A stretch of DNA of 64,000 bases, taken from Apostichopus japonicus. Its lineage: Eukaryota; Echinodermata; Holothuroidea; Aspidochirotida; Stichopodidae. The notes below the pieces were generated by a model that did not search any database, was not told the origin of the DNA, and was given only the letters and a program-made list of their open reading frames with translations. The stretch covers positions 21,798,376 through 21,862,375 of the forward strand of contig NC_092567.1 in assembly GCF_037975245.1 (NCBI RefSeq), written 5' to 3'. Positions 18,388 through 30,600 of the stretch are shown here, piece after piece (position 1 is the first letter of the stretch; the number at the start of each line of letters is the position of its first letter). The position numbers and the translations under genes are program-made.

Positions 18388-19023
18388 GTAGTCAAATGGT
18401 AGACAAATTAGCACAACTTCAGGTAAGTCGTGTAGTCAGTAAGTAGTAAACTATGTGTCATTTACCATTCCAGGTCAAATAAAAGGCTTCTTCCAGGTAA
18501 AATAGGCCATGCCCAAGTAACATAGCTGTAGATCTCATAATTCATTTACTGCTTCGTAGTCAAATGGTAGACAAATTAGCAAAACTTCAGGTAAGTCGTG
18601 GAGTCGGTAAGTAGTAAACTATGTATCATTTAAAGGCTTCTTCCAGGTCAAATAGGCCATGCCCAAGGAGCATAGCTGTAGATCTCATAATTCATTTACT
18701 GCTTCGTAGTCAAATGGTAGACAAATTAGCACAACTTCAGGTAAGTCGTGGAGTCGGTAAGTAGTAAACTATGTGTCATTTACCATTCCAGGTCAAATAA
18801 AAGGCTTCTTCCAGGTAAAATAGGCCATGCCCAAGTAGCATAGCTGTAGATCTCATAATTCATTTACTGCTTCGTAGTCAAATGGTAGACAAATTAGCAA
18901 AACTTCAGGTAAGTCGTGGAGTCGGTAAGTAGTAAACTATGTGTCATTTAAAGGCTTCTTCCAGGTCAAATAGGCCATGCCCAAGTAATATAGCTGTAGA
19001 CTTCATAATTAATGTAATATTTC
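18388..19023 (+). repeat. Satellite with alternating 168- and 150-bp monomers
   Basis: Four monomers begin with GTAGTCAAATGGTAGACAAA at 18388, 18556, 18706 and 18874, so the spacing runs 168, 150, 168 and about 150 bp. Long monomers carry an extra ACCATTCCAGGTCAAATA that short ones lack. Long-short pairs of 318 bp are therefore the real unit, a higher-order repeat. Diverged relatives continue to about 19300. Confidence 0.85.
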
Positions 19024-20932
19024 GTATTCAAATTGTAAGACAGTTGTCACATCTTCAGGGATGCCCTTAGGTCGCCACTATTTAATACAGTTCAAAGGTC
19101 AAACGGTGGATTTTTTCAAGGTCAAATGAAATAATAACCAAGGTCAGGTAGCAGGCTTACATATTACCATTTGGAGGTCAAATAGTAGATTGTAGTCACA
19201 ACTTCAGGTAAGTTTTAAGAGGGTTTATCTCAAAGTCAAATGATAGAATTTTTCCAGGTTAAATAGGAAGCTCAAATGGCATCCTGTTCAAAGCCAAGTA
19301 GTAGAATATTAGTTGAATAATTGACTGTTTTGACATGTTCACGTAGGTTAAAGACATGAGGTTGAGACAATTATGTTCTGTTTTGTTATGTTTATATATA
19401 CGATGTACAACTGTGTACATGAAGATGCATGTATTGTATTCCATGACAACCGGGGGAGAAAATCAGTAAGTTAAAACTTTAGTTAAAAATTAAAAAAAAT
19501 TTTTTTTTTTTTTTTTTTAAACTTAAAAATTTAACTAATACCACAAGATAATATCAGATAAGTCTCACTTTCCACCATTAAGTTTACGAAGCGTCATTAA
19601 GTGATCTAAATAAACCCAATTTTGTGCAAATTAAAACAAGCAAATGATGTAATGATATGCTGGCAAATTTAATTTAAGCTTGTAAATGCTCATATCAATG
19701 TAACAATTACTCGGTGGACTTTCATGGCACTGTGCTTGGCACATCTTCAATTTACGCTGCCTGAATAAGTCGTGAATAAGAATGATGGTCCAAGTACAAG
19801 CTTTAAGAATGATGGAAAATAAGAAAATACAGTGCCAACTATTAACAAGAAAATGGTTAGCTGTCAATAATGTTCACTTATTGTTTATAGCTTTTTTTCT
19901 TGTGTGATATTGGTTTTCTCTGCATTCCTTCTTCAATGCAACCGCTTGCTAGTCTTAATGGCATTTTGACCCATGGCCCAGCAGACTTGGGGCTTTCGCC
20001 TTAGCATCTTGTCTATGCTTTCTGTGCCCTCAGAACCTATTCCATCCATACCCTGTACCCTATATCTCATGTGGTCATACCCCAACATAAAATAGAACAA
20101 TATAGTTAACAAGTGCCCTCACGTTGCAAAACATTTATGTATGATATGTACAGAAGGTTCTTTTTGCTGGAACATTTGATGTAACTGTGTGATTAACTCC
20201 CTATCCCATACCCCCCCCCCCCTCCCTGCCTATCAGTGAAGTCCAAGTCATGTGACCTACTGCCCAGCTCGAACCCTCAAATAGTCTATCGTGTGTATCC
20301 GCATTCCTGAACTTCAATCGCTCTCACCCTTACCTTGTGTGCGTGTATACCCACTGACCCTATTCAAGTGTGCACAACGCTAACCCCAATCACCTATGTA
20401 CAAACACATACAGAGAGCCTACTGATGCTTCCACCTTATGCTCAGTGACCCTATTTATATATGATTTGAGTCCTGTCCCGGCCAAACCCTAATCATGTTT
20501 GCAACCCCACTCCATCTTTGCCTGCCTCGCATTCTCAGCCCAAAAAGTGCATACAACTGATGTGATTCTCCCGCGGTGGATATCAGCAAACCCATATTGC
20601 TTGTATACCCGCATAGCCTAATTGCGTGCGAACAACCCCTGATTTAAATAGCACATATGCGTACTCAAAGAGATATAATGGTGTAAATGTCATAACTTAC
20701 CAAATGACATTTTGTCGCAAAGTTTGTAATTTGACACCAATATTATTGTCGTCAGAGCCGTATTTACGGCCCTGGTTTTCGTTAGAGTTCCTCTATAAAG
20801 GTACTCTACAGCGCCCTCAATTACCTTTGTAGTATCGCTAGTTCGAAATGACAAGACGAGGTATACCTCAATCGCATGATTTATTTAACATAACAGGCCA
20901 AATGGCAAGGAAGGGCACATGCCCGATGGCAA

Positions 20933-20960
20933 CACTGATCTGTTAGTGTACAGATCAGTG
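20933..20960. other. Perfect 11-bp hairpin
   Basis: CACTGATCTGT and ACAGATCAGTG are exact inverted repeats around the loop TAGTGT. It lies in a non-coding repeat-like block (20880-21060). No function can be assigned. Confidence 0.6.
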
Positions 20961-21776
20961 CATGGAAAGCCCATCCATAGTAAACCCCAGCACAGGAATA
21001 CACAAAAAAAAAACATATATAGATACAAAAATAATAATAAATGGATGGTTCCTATAATTTGTAATTTACTGTTTACTATATAAAGTTCATTCGCAACGGA
21101 CCGGCGCAGTGGACGGAGTCATACCATTGCGGTGCAGTCGTGTATCCAGGATTTTCTAATCTGGGGGGCGGGAATTACTATCTAAGCGTAGCGCCACCAT
21201 CGGTTGGCGCGCAGCGTTCAAGAAAATTTCTGGTTTTGATACCCCTTCAGATCACCGGAAATGGCACTTCTCAGGCTTGAAAATGACGAAACAGATGTAC
21301 ACTTTTGCCTGAGAACTGAACCAAGTATTTCCCAATAGTTTTTTTACATCCATAACCTTTTTGAAGATTGTCACCAGTCATACATCATGTTCGACCTCAT
21401 CGCATATCCTGTGGAGCATTGCTTTTGAAGGTGATTCTACGTCGCGGCCCACAATACCCGTCAGCCCCACTTTTCAAGGTTTTAAGCCCATTATTTGTTC
21501 AGAATATTACTTAAAAACATACCCATAATGTTGCACAAAATTTCATCTAGGGACAACCAATAAAGTAAAACCTCCTTCAACCCCTAACAGACCGGTCACA
21601 ATTGCACGAGTAGAGGGAGATATGATGAAGAATGTTGGTCAGGGAATTTTCGAAATTTCAGACACAGTTAATTTATTGGTGTACAAATATTAAAACCTCT
21701 TATAACGGCTACTTTAAAACTTCGTTGAAGGAAATGAAATAATACCAGATATTTTCGAAACCGAACACTACACACA

Positions 21777-21895
21777 TTGGCGTATGAGTGCAGCCCCCCC
21801 CCCTCCCCAACCAAATATTTTTGTGAAACTTCGGGCAATATGCTGAGAATTTTTCGGGCACCTACTGAAAGCGAAATAAATTGCAATGATGTAGC
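21777..21895 (-). repeat. Interspersed poly-C repeat, copy 2 (inverted)
   Basis: Reverse-complement relative of 8783-8955, sharing TTTCAGTAGGTGCCCGAAAA, TTGCCCGAA and TTTGGTTGGGG next to a C/G run. Confidence 0.6.
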
Positions 21896-21984
21896 TACAG
21901 GAAATCAATAGATTCAAAATAAAACTCCTTGGTAATTAAAATAAAGTTCTAAGCTTGTCCATCTAATTCGCCATTACTAATGTA

Positions 21985-22095
21985 AAAGAGAGTTTTGACA
22001 TAATCTGGAAATGAATTAGAGATATCTGGAAATGAATGAATGATATCTGAAAATGAATTAGAGATATCTGGAAATGAATTAGAGATATCTGTAAT
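21985..22095 (+). repeat. Short tandem repeat, about 22-bp unit
   Basis: Four to five copies of GATATCTGGAAATGAATTAG with small length changes. Confidence 0.75.
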
Positions 22096-22479
22096 TATTG
22101 AATAAAAGTTAAAATGGCGTTCCATACACGCGGAGCGCGCGAACAATTTTGGTTATATTTTTCGGGCAAGTCATTATACAGCCCCCCCCCCCCCCCCCGC
22201 CCCAAATCAAATTGGGCTCTTTCGCCTATGGTTACGGCACTAGGTTTGGGATAACAATTAACATTCAGGTCAGAGTGTATAACATTTTATCTCTACATGG
22301 CAGTGTTGCATCGAAGGACAAAGGTCTAGTGCAGTTCGCATATAGATCCTGGCCAAATACCGACATATGCGTCATGTTCCCCGACGATTCGGTCGAGTTC
22401 GAGACCAAGCCACAGTTGGTTTCGTAGCACAATCGTCCATATACACACACACACTCGTTATGATAGACCATATATAGTA

Positions 22480-22487
22480 TATATACC

Positions 22488-22527
<40 letters not shown>

Positions 22528-22540
22528 TACATATATATAT
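22480..22540. repeat. (TA)n microsatellite
   Basis: An uninterrupted TATATA run with short flanks, next to the SINE-like copy that follows. Confidence 0.9.
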
Positions 22541-22544
22541 TTGA

Positions 22545-22680
22545 AAATGATGTAATGAGTTGGAAAATCAAGAACAGTGAAAACACTTCCAGGCCCCACC
22601 GGGATTCGAACCCGGGCCTCCCGCTTTGTACGCGGACACCCTAACCACTAGGCTATGAACGCTGATTGTATGTCCAGAGG
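22545..22680 (-). repeat. tRNA-derived SINE, copy 1
   Basis: On the minus strand it has an A box (TAGCCTAGTGGTTAGG), a perfect 5-bp T arm with loop TTCGAAT, and a good anticodon arm, but the acceptor arms (GCGTTCA and TGGGGCC) do not pair. The anticodon position reads ACA, which is not a normal tRNA. The 3' part, containing TTTTCCAACTCATTAC, is shared with the copy at 22905-23015, which shows a SINE family and not a tRNA gene. Confidence 0.75.
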
Positions 22681-22904
22681 TTCGAAGCCGGTCAGGAAGG
22701 TCGTAATTCCACTGTAGGCGTTTGTCACCTGTATCGAACAATACTAGTTCTGTTTTTAATTTTTACATATTTTGCCCAACTCTAGAGATCAAACTTGATG
22801 CTAACCAACTCGAAATCATTTGTGATTCCTAAAGCCGGATCTCGAAAGAGATACTTTGAACATACTTTATGTTAATGGAAATGGAGGTAAACGACAAAGG
22901 CAAA

Positions 22905-23015
22905 TGAATATATATAATTGAAAATCGTAATGAGTTGGAAAATCAAGAGCAGTGAAAAAACTTCCAGCCTCCACCGGGATTCGAACTGGGCCTCCTGCTC
23001 TGTACGCGGACACCC
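22905..23015 (-). repeat. tRNA-derived SINE, copy 2 (truncated)
   Basis: Shares GTAATGAGTTGGAAAATCAA and the CACCGGGATTCGAAC block with 22545-22680, but stops in the region that would be the tRNA D arm and has a damaged T stem. Confidence 0.7.
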
Positions 23016-23354
23016 TATATACATATATACATTAGTGAGAAAGGGAAAATGGAAACGTTAAAAATGGAGTTGTCGGTTGAGGGTGAGGCGCACGCCCCTT
23101 CCAAAATCCTCGATCCGTCACTGGCTACCCTGTGTATATTGAAACGGCTTCAGTTATCTTTCTATATAAATCTACAGAGGTAAAAAGCACAGCACTCAAG
23201 CGCATTCTCACACAAAAACTTTCCCTGTGGTTTCTATCCGTAAATTACACCAAAACCCTGTAACCACGGTATATGCGATTTTCCTCAAATCATTTTTGCG
23301 CAGAAAACCAATAACCGCATTTACTCCACTCCGTTAATCATTTTATCTCTTCTC

Positions 23355-23485
23355 AATACTGTCCTTCGTTGTCATTCGGTGTCATTCGTTGTCATTCGCC
23401 TTCATTCGCTGTCATTCGCAAATGATAATTAACCCTGTACAAAGTCAATTGTCATTCGGTCATTCGCTGTCATTCGTTTTAGTTT
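23355..23485 (+). repeat. TGTCATTCG-type short tandem repeat
   Basis: About ten imperfect copies of TTGTCATTCG, interrupted once by a non-repeat stretch (23415-23450). Confidence 0.8.
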
Positions 23486-24644
23486 GTCCCCTCTTTTTCG
23501 CTTTTTTTCTCTCCTCTTTTTCTTACCCGGGGCGCGCGCCCCAACACCCCCACCCCCATGGATACGCGCCTGCGGTGCTAGAACGAACTGGCGAGTAATA
23601 ATATCGTTTCAATTTGTTTACTGCCAAAAGTACGCAATTTGTTATATATTTTGTTATTAATTTATTATTTATTTATCGGAACGTGTAACATTCAATGAAT
23701 CCAGGGATTTCTCATCCTCTTACAATGCACAGAAAAATATCTGCGTAGCAGAACTCTATTGATGGGAAAGGTGCACAATAATGTATAGTGTTGGTCGTTA
23801 TTTACGAAAATTGTAGCTTGGCGTGTAGGACACTTTCAGCGAAACAGGTCTGCACTTGAATGTAGTTAGATTACGCATAGTGCTAGTGCACCGCGCGAAA
23901 CCTGGAAAGTTTTCCACAGTACAAACCATTTCAGGTGTGCGTCTGCTTGGTGTTTGGACGGTAAAGTTTCAAAATATCTTCACATTTGATCACTTTCGTT
24001 GAAATGAACCTGATAAAGTACCGTAGGCTTACATATCTATCCTAGGTCAAACTTTGTCATATCGTAAGACCTAAGACGGCTTTGCCCAAAGACTCAGGCG
24101 ATCACAGGCGTTTTTCGCAAATTAGGTACATCACCACTCAACAGTATTTATACTACTAACCTTAAATTGATGTCTAACGTTTGTCCTGAAAGTTTAGGCA
24201 GAAACCTACTCTATAGTCACTATTTTAATCACTATGCTGGCGCCTTCTTGAATTTAATATTTGAATTGTAAGAAAGATCTATTCGCCTTGAAGAAAGAAG
24301 AAGAAACCAATTAGGCTAAGGCCAGTAAATTAATGAAAATTCATTTTAAATTAAATAACAGTATGGCAAATGAAAGTTCATTGTCTCTCTGATAGCCTTT
24401 GAAATATCTCTTGCTACAAACAAGTGCCCATTAGTAGCATTTTTCTTGTTCTGTTTCCCAATCATATTGTTGTAGGCTTTAACAATAATGTGATGGATAG
24501 ACAATTTCCTGTTTGGGCACTGACAAAATCAAGCTGGGGTTTACTCTGCAAAACAGGTTAATAATTGCCAGTATTTGCCACAATAATAATGGTAGTTTTC
24601 AGTTTGCCCTCCCAATTCTCTTTGATGATGTAGATCCAACTATT

Positions 24645-27600
24645 ATGGCCAACTGGAATTTTGGTAACTTTGGATTTGCTGATGGTGATGGGGATGAAGA
24701 AGACGATGCTGAAACTGGATTCTCATGGAAAACTTCAGGAAGAGACAGTATCATCCTTTTGGTTGATGTCACTCGTCCAATGTTTATCAAACAAGAGTCC
24801 GGCGAGACTCATTTTGAGCTTTGTATGAAGGTAAGTACTAAGTACACATATGTGGTATCAGTTGTGTAGCTGTTGCTGCTTTTGTTTCAAATATGACAAT
24901 GCAAGTATATTATATGCAGGAAAAACAATGCTCTTCAAATAGAAATTATTAGGGCCTAGTGCATCATGAACAGGAGTTGGAGCAGGGATAACCAGATTGT
25001 TCTGTGAGGCAACCGGACATATAATTGGCAGCCAAATGGGATGAAAAAACCCATAAACGAATTTGCTGACATTAGTTAATGACAATTCACCCTGTACAGG
25101 GGTAGGTATTGTATGGGTTTTTGTTGCAATTGGGGGGGGGGGGGTCATTATGGAGTGAAAAGTAGGTTTACCAAAGTTTTACCAAAAAGAAACTTTTACC
25201 AACACGTTAGCCTATGTGCAGTTAGTCCAGGGATTGAGTAATGACGCCTTGCTCGTATCTCATTCTTTTGATTAATGCCAGTTTCACTTGTCAAAGTTCT
25301 TTTAGTAGTCACGTACATTTCTTAGCCTGTGAGTGGAATTTTGTGATACTATTAGAATGCCATTTAACTAGCATCATTCTGTTACTGTTTCTTCATACTT
25401 TTAGTGTGCACAGAGTGTGCTGAAGAATAAGGTCATCAGCAGTGATAGAGACCTGGTAGGAATCGTCTTCTTCGGCACGGAGAAAGAAAAGAACAGCGCC
25501 AACTTCAAACATATCTACGTTCTTCAGGTGAGAATATTTAAGGGTGTGAAGACTCATGCAAAAAGATACGTCTAATGCCGGTAATCTGACCTAGTTTCGA
25601 ATGAGGTGTAACAGAAGTGTTAGACACCACCATCGATCCCAGAAAATACACACACAGCTTGCTACCTTCGGTAATTAGACACTAGTGTACAGTCAGTACA
25701 TACAGCTGTGGTCAATATCCACAGCACAGTGTATAAGCGATACAGCGATGGACATCTCAGGTCCAACTAAAGATAACAAGGTATCACGTTTCATTACTGT
25801 CTGCATTTTGTAGCGACACGAACAAAACGTCACTTGCAAGCAACAGAAAGTTAACTTTTTCTGATGGCCGCACGCGGTTTGGGGCGAGTCTTCAATGCCT
25901 TTAAGGTGTAGGGAAAATTAAGATTGGGATATTGGAGAAAGTTTAGGTTGGGGAATGGGAAGCTTTGTGGGGAGGGACAAGTCTCGGGTAACTGCTCTTC
26001 TTTGTTGGAAAGTTGTAAATTTAGTTAGTTCTATGTGACATGCATAAATTTCCATAATAGAAAGGCCTAATTTTTGGTAGGGGAGCATCTGTGGTTTGCA
26101 AGGGGCCATCTTGGTATTTTTATGTTTTGCCCTGTAGGTCTCTACCATATCGTGTGAAGTGTACAGTATCTCTGAATGCTGAATGCCAAAAATTAGTTTT
26201 GGTTTGTTTTCTCCTTCATGAATTAATACAGATTTTCATACATGTGACTTTTACTCATACATGTCAGATATACTGAAAATTTTGTGTATTGTTTAAAAAT
26301 CTGAAAATGTAAACAGAGTTATCCTTGCTACCAAATATATCTTGACGTTCTGCCCTAGAAGTTAACAGGTAATCAAAGCTAATAGTTTAAATTCTAACCA
26401 CTGAAATTGTGTAGTCTTCCAAAGTTACAGTGACTTCCATTCATTAAGTATCAAACTTTATTTTGCTGCTATTGTGAATTTGTTTGTTATTGTTTAACCC
26501 TTCTAGGAATTGGAGCAGCCTTGTGCATCCAGAATTCTAGAGTTGGAAGGTTTCCTTCAAGGTATTAAGACCCCTTTATATTTGATATTAATTGTATTTG
26601 AATGCTGTCAGGCCTACAATTTCACAATTCTAGAGTTGGAAGGTCTCCTTCAGGGTAAGACTCCTTTATTTTTTGATATTAATTGTATTTGCATCCTGTC
26701 AGGCCGACAATATCACAATTTTCCCCACTTACTAAAACATGCAAGTGCTTAAAAACAAATGTTCCGGCTAATGGGAGCAACCCAATTAAATTTGCCGATA
26801 ATAAGCAGTAAATACAGGGCTTATGTATGGTACGGAAATCAAGCAAATTTTGTAACTGACGATTGGTAGCCTACTTTATATCATGTGTTTATGTTGTTAA
26901 TGCCTAATGGCAGAAAAACTACAAGTGCCTTGTTTTGTGTACTGGCAAAAAATGACAACATTTCTTTAACTCAATAAAAGAGTTATGAAAGACTGATGTG
27001 TTTCCTTGCATTTTTTAAGCTATTTTAAGCTTCACACTTTTTCAGTATCTTCTGCAGGTATGTAAACTTCAGGTCTTTGCAGTAAAACCATATTGTGGAA
27101 TATCATTTTATCTTTGTATTTTTCAGGAGACAGCAAAGACTTTGATAACAAATATGGCCATAACAACTCATTCTCACTGAGTGATGCATTGTGGGCTTGC
27201 TCCAACATGTTTTCACAAAGGTAAGAAATTATCAAAGAGAAAAGTTTCAAAGAATTGTCAAAGTTTTTGCACCATTCTCACCAAGATATGTAGTGTTGAA
27301 ATGTTTACACCCCTCAGTTGATCTATATGGCTACATCCACTGGGCAATGTGCCAACTATTCGACCGGTTGTCCACCATCCATGTAATGAAAAAAGTCGTT
27401 TTAGTGCAAACACCAGAACTTTCTAACAGAACAGTCTAATTTCATCATCTGAGATACAAGTTTGGTCGACTTATGAAAGAGGTTATCCCATTGGGTAACT
27501 TATCTTGTCAGACAACCAACTTCGAAAGCAGAAAATCTATTTAATTTTCTGTTGTAAATCCTTTTAATTAGTCAAAGACTCATCCCTGTTTTACACCCAA

Positions 27601-30600
27601 CCTGACCTGCAGGTCCTTTTATGTGTTGTCGGGAATTACGGCAATGTCATTTATGTTCTTACTTAATAAATTGTCTTTGAGTGCAAGACAGAAAGTGCCA
27701 AACAGATTCAGAATCAAGCAATGGTAGGCGGGGCAACGTGCCAAGATTTTGGACCCAGTGTTTTCGCCCGGCTGGATAGAAATCTTTCTGTCTATATTGA
27801 GAACCCCAGTTTCACACGACTGATTTATCTTCTTTTATTCCATACTACGACAGTCCGCACAACCTTGGCAGTAAGAGAGTGCTTCTCTTTACCTGCAACG
27901 ATAATCCCCATAGCAACGACCCCGCCCTCCAGAGGCAAGCACGTACCAAGGCCAAGGACTTGCACGAGGTCAACGTAGATATTGAGCTTTTACATCTCTC
28001 AGACCAGGGGAAAGAATTCAAATTTGGTGACTTCTATCAGGTAAAGCAGGAATTGTTTATCAAATGCCATTCATGTTGTATGTCACAACTATTACAAATC
28101 GATATACTTTACTGTGACATAGAACCTGAAAGTCTTGTTGAAGTTCTTCCTGGAGATCTGAATTACCATCGGTTTTATTTTTATTTATCAATCGAAGTAA
28201 AGTAGAGTAAAAAATTGAAGTGTTAAATTACATTACCGATTGGCTGCTATTTTCGGGGGGGGGGGGGAGGGGGAGGGGAGGGTCAAAAGTACTTTGTAGC
28301 CATTTGTACAACTTACCTGAGCCAAATTTAAGACAATTTTTTGGCAAGTAATAGCATAGCATCTTTGTTTCTTGTTCTTAATTGTAGGACATAGTCTTCA
28401 CAGCAGACGATGAAGACGATTGTGTCTTACCGGATGCATCAGGTAAACTTGAAGAGTTGATGACCAGAGTCCGGGCCAAAGATAACAAGAAGAGAACCAT
28501 GGGCAAAATAGGGTTTGAGCTCGGAGACGGACTCCAGCTGGGAATCGCTGTGTGAGTTTGATGCCTGGGGGTTCGTTGTGTCCCTCTGTGTTTGTTATTG
28601 GGACTACTATTGGGAGATTTTGTCTTACATTGTTAAAAGGGACTATATAGAGACCATAAAGTTGCCAAACTGGTCACAATGGTCAATGAACCTTAAGATC
28701 ACACACTTGGTACTTGAAAGTTTTAGAGTAGATTTGCATAATGTTGTTAGCATTTGTCAAGACCATTATGTGTACTGTTGCCATGGTGACAACTGTTGCC
28801 ATGGTGAAGCTGTTGCCATGGTGACAAAGACTGGACAATAGAGTCTTTTTCACTGAAGTTGAAGTATACCATCAAGAGAAAGGCTTCTTCCGCTAAACTT
28901 TGAAACTGTTTTTTTCTTCCCTCTTACGAAACGTATCATCAGGTAAAATGACATTGAAGTTAAAATATCATATTATGCTTGTAAAATATCACCTGCTTCA
29001 AAGCAAATTTCTCAAATTTGTGTTCTTTTTAAAAGTAGGTTTGCTCGATTTCCGTAGTCCCATTGGATTATAAATTTACATTTAGGGAGCCGATCTTTGG
29101 CCCTCGCTAAGTGGTATCAAGCCCTAGTTCACAGTTGAGACGTATTCAGTCTGGCAGTGTGCAGTCCGCTGTGTAGTGCTTTAACAAGTTAAATATTGCT
29201 CAATCTTTTTGAAAAGTCAAATGTGGTAAGGTAACGTGTCGAAACAAAAAGCTGCAGCAGCTGCAACATCATGTGCAGCAAGGCTGCCTCAATATATCAA
29301 AACAGAACAGATTATCTCAGCAAATTGCCTATCGTGTGAAACTGCACGACACAAAAGATTGCATCCTTACACAGCCCGGCTGCAGGATGCTGCAGCCCCC
29401 TCAGCATCCTACCTTCGACACCGTTGCCTCATTAAACACAACCAGCTGCTTAAACATGTATGTATTTTAGATCCTCCTGCAAGCATGAACTCACGAAGAA
29501 GCCTCATTGGCATATCAAAGCCACAAGCTGACCGAAGTCAGTCTCTTACATTCATATTTAACGTCCATGATTATGAATTGTTAATTGTCAACAACTCTGT
29601 AACTGGACGACATACACTAATCTGGGAGTGACTCGAACTTGGGACCATGTCATAGGATGTCACTTGAATGTCAAGCTTTTCTCTTCGCAGGTACAACTTA
29701 ATTGGGGAACAAAGGAAACCGTACCCCACCAAGCTCTATGCTCGCACCAACGAACCTCTGAAGAAGAATCGGAAAACATTCTGTGAAGTAATTTTCTTTG
29801 ATAGTCTAATGTTAAATTTATTACCACTTGCATGTAGTTAAGCACTGTATCCATAGCTGGATTTGAAATGTGTTAGTTCTAGCAGGAAGGCAAGCTGTTC
29901 AGAATGGCTTGTATCTCCCTGACTGTGTGTGTATGTGTGCATTTTATGGTTGATTTTTCCAAGAAATCGATTACATTTAGTAACAATCTATTTGTTCTTT
30001 CTGTCAAGCTTCCTGTCTAGTGTTAGATATATGAAGCAGCTAGGTCTATACTAAATCGCTCCAATAGTCAAAACTACAATTCCTGCTTTTAACAGTCATT
30101 GGAACCAAAATTTATGACTAGTCTAATAGACTACCCTTCCATTCAGCTGTCATATCTTCCATGGGAGCCGGTGGTCTACACAACCATGTTTTCCCCCTTT
30201 TATTATCTTCAATTTTTTTGTAGCATGAAAATAATTTGATGGAATTTCACTCGAAATATCATGATTTCACTTCCCCTTAATCATGAAACTCTCTTCCTTG
30301 TTGCTCTTTAGGACACAGGTGAGCTCCTTATGCAAACAGACATCAAGAAATTTCAGATGTACAGTGGCAGGAAGATTGTTTTTGAGCAGGAAGAAGTGGC
30401 AAGCATGAAGAAGTTTGATGAGCCTGGTATGTAATATTCTGCTTAAATGAGTAGATATAGAGGGCAGCATGTACTAATTGTCCTCCCATCGGATGATAAC
30501 CTGATCTTGTATTTGAGATAGCTGCAACAATTGTCCTCTATAAATGTTTATGTATTTCGTGTCGCTCCCAAATGGTGCAGTGAACTTGTAACTAGTCTTA

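Larger units (their letters stand above)
17054..24644. other. Intergenic region TYMS-XRCC6, repeats only
   Basis: No supportable exon in 7.6 kb. Apart from the separately listed repeats, it holds diverged GGTCAAA-type repeat remnants at about 19080-19300, an A8/T19 palindromic low-complexity tract at 19480-19535, a poly-C tract near 20210, and a TSD-less poly-C repeat copy near 22150-22240. The sequence just upstream of 24645 should contain the XRCC6 promoter, but I see no clear TATA box. Confidence 0.6.

Noticed and set aside
22600-22680. Genuine tRNA gene on the minus strand
   Set aside because: Acceptor arms do not pair, the anticodon would be ACA, and a diverged copy with the same non-tRNA flank lies nearby.
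27872-28040. Acceptor at 27871 for XRCC6 exon 5
   Set aside because: It is in phase but gives six residues fewer than the human spacing before the KR(V/I)(L/M)LF strand; the AG at 27853 restores the length exactly.
29236-29631. 131-codon open frame as a gene
   Set aside because: It lies in an interspersed repeat whose other copies do not keep the frame, within an XRCC6 intron.
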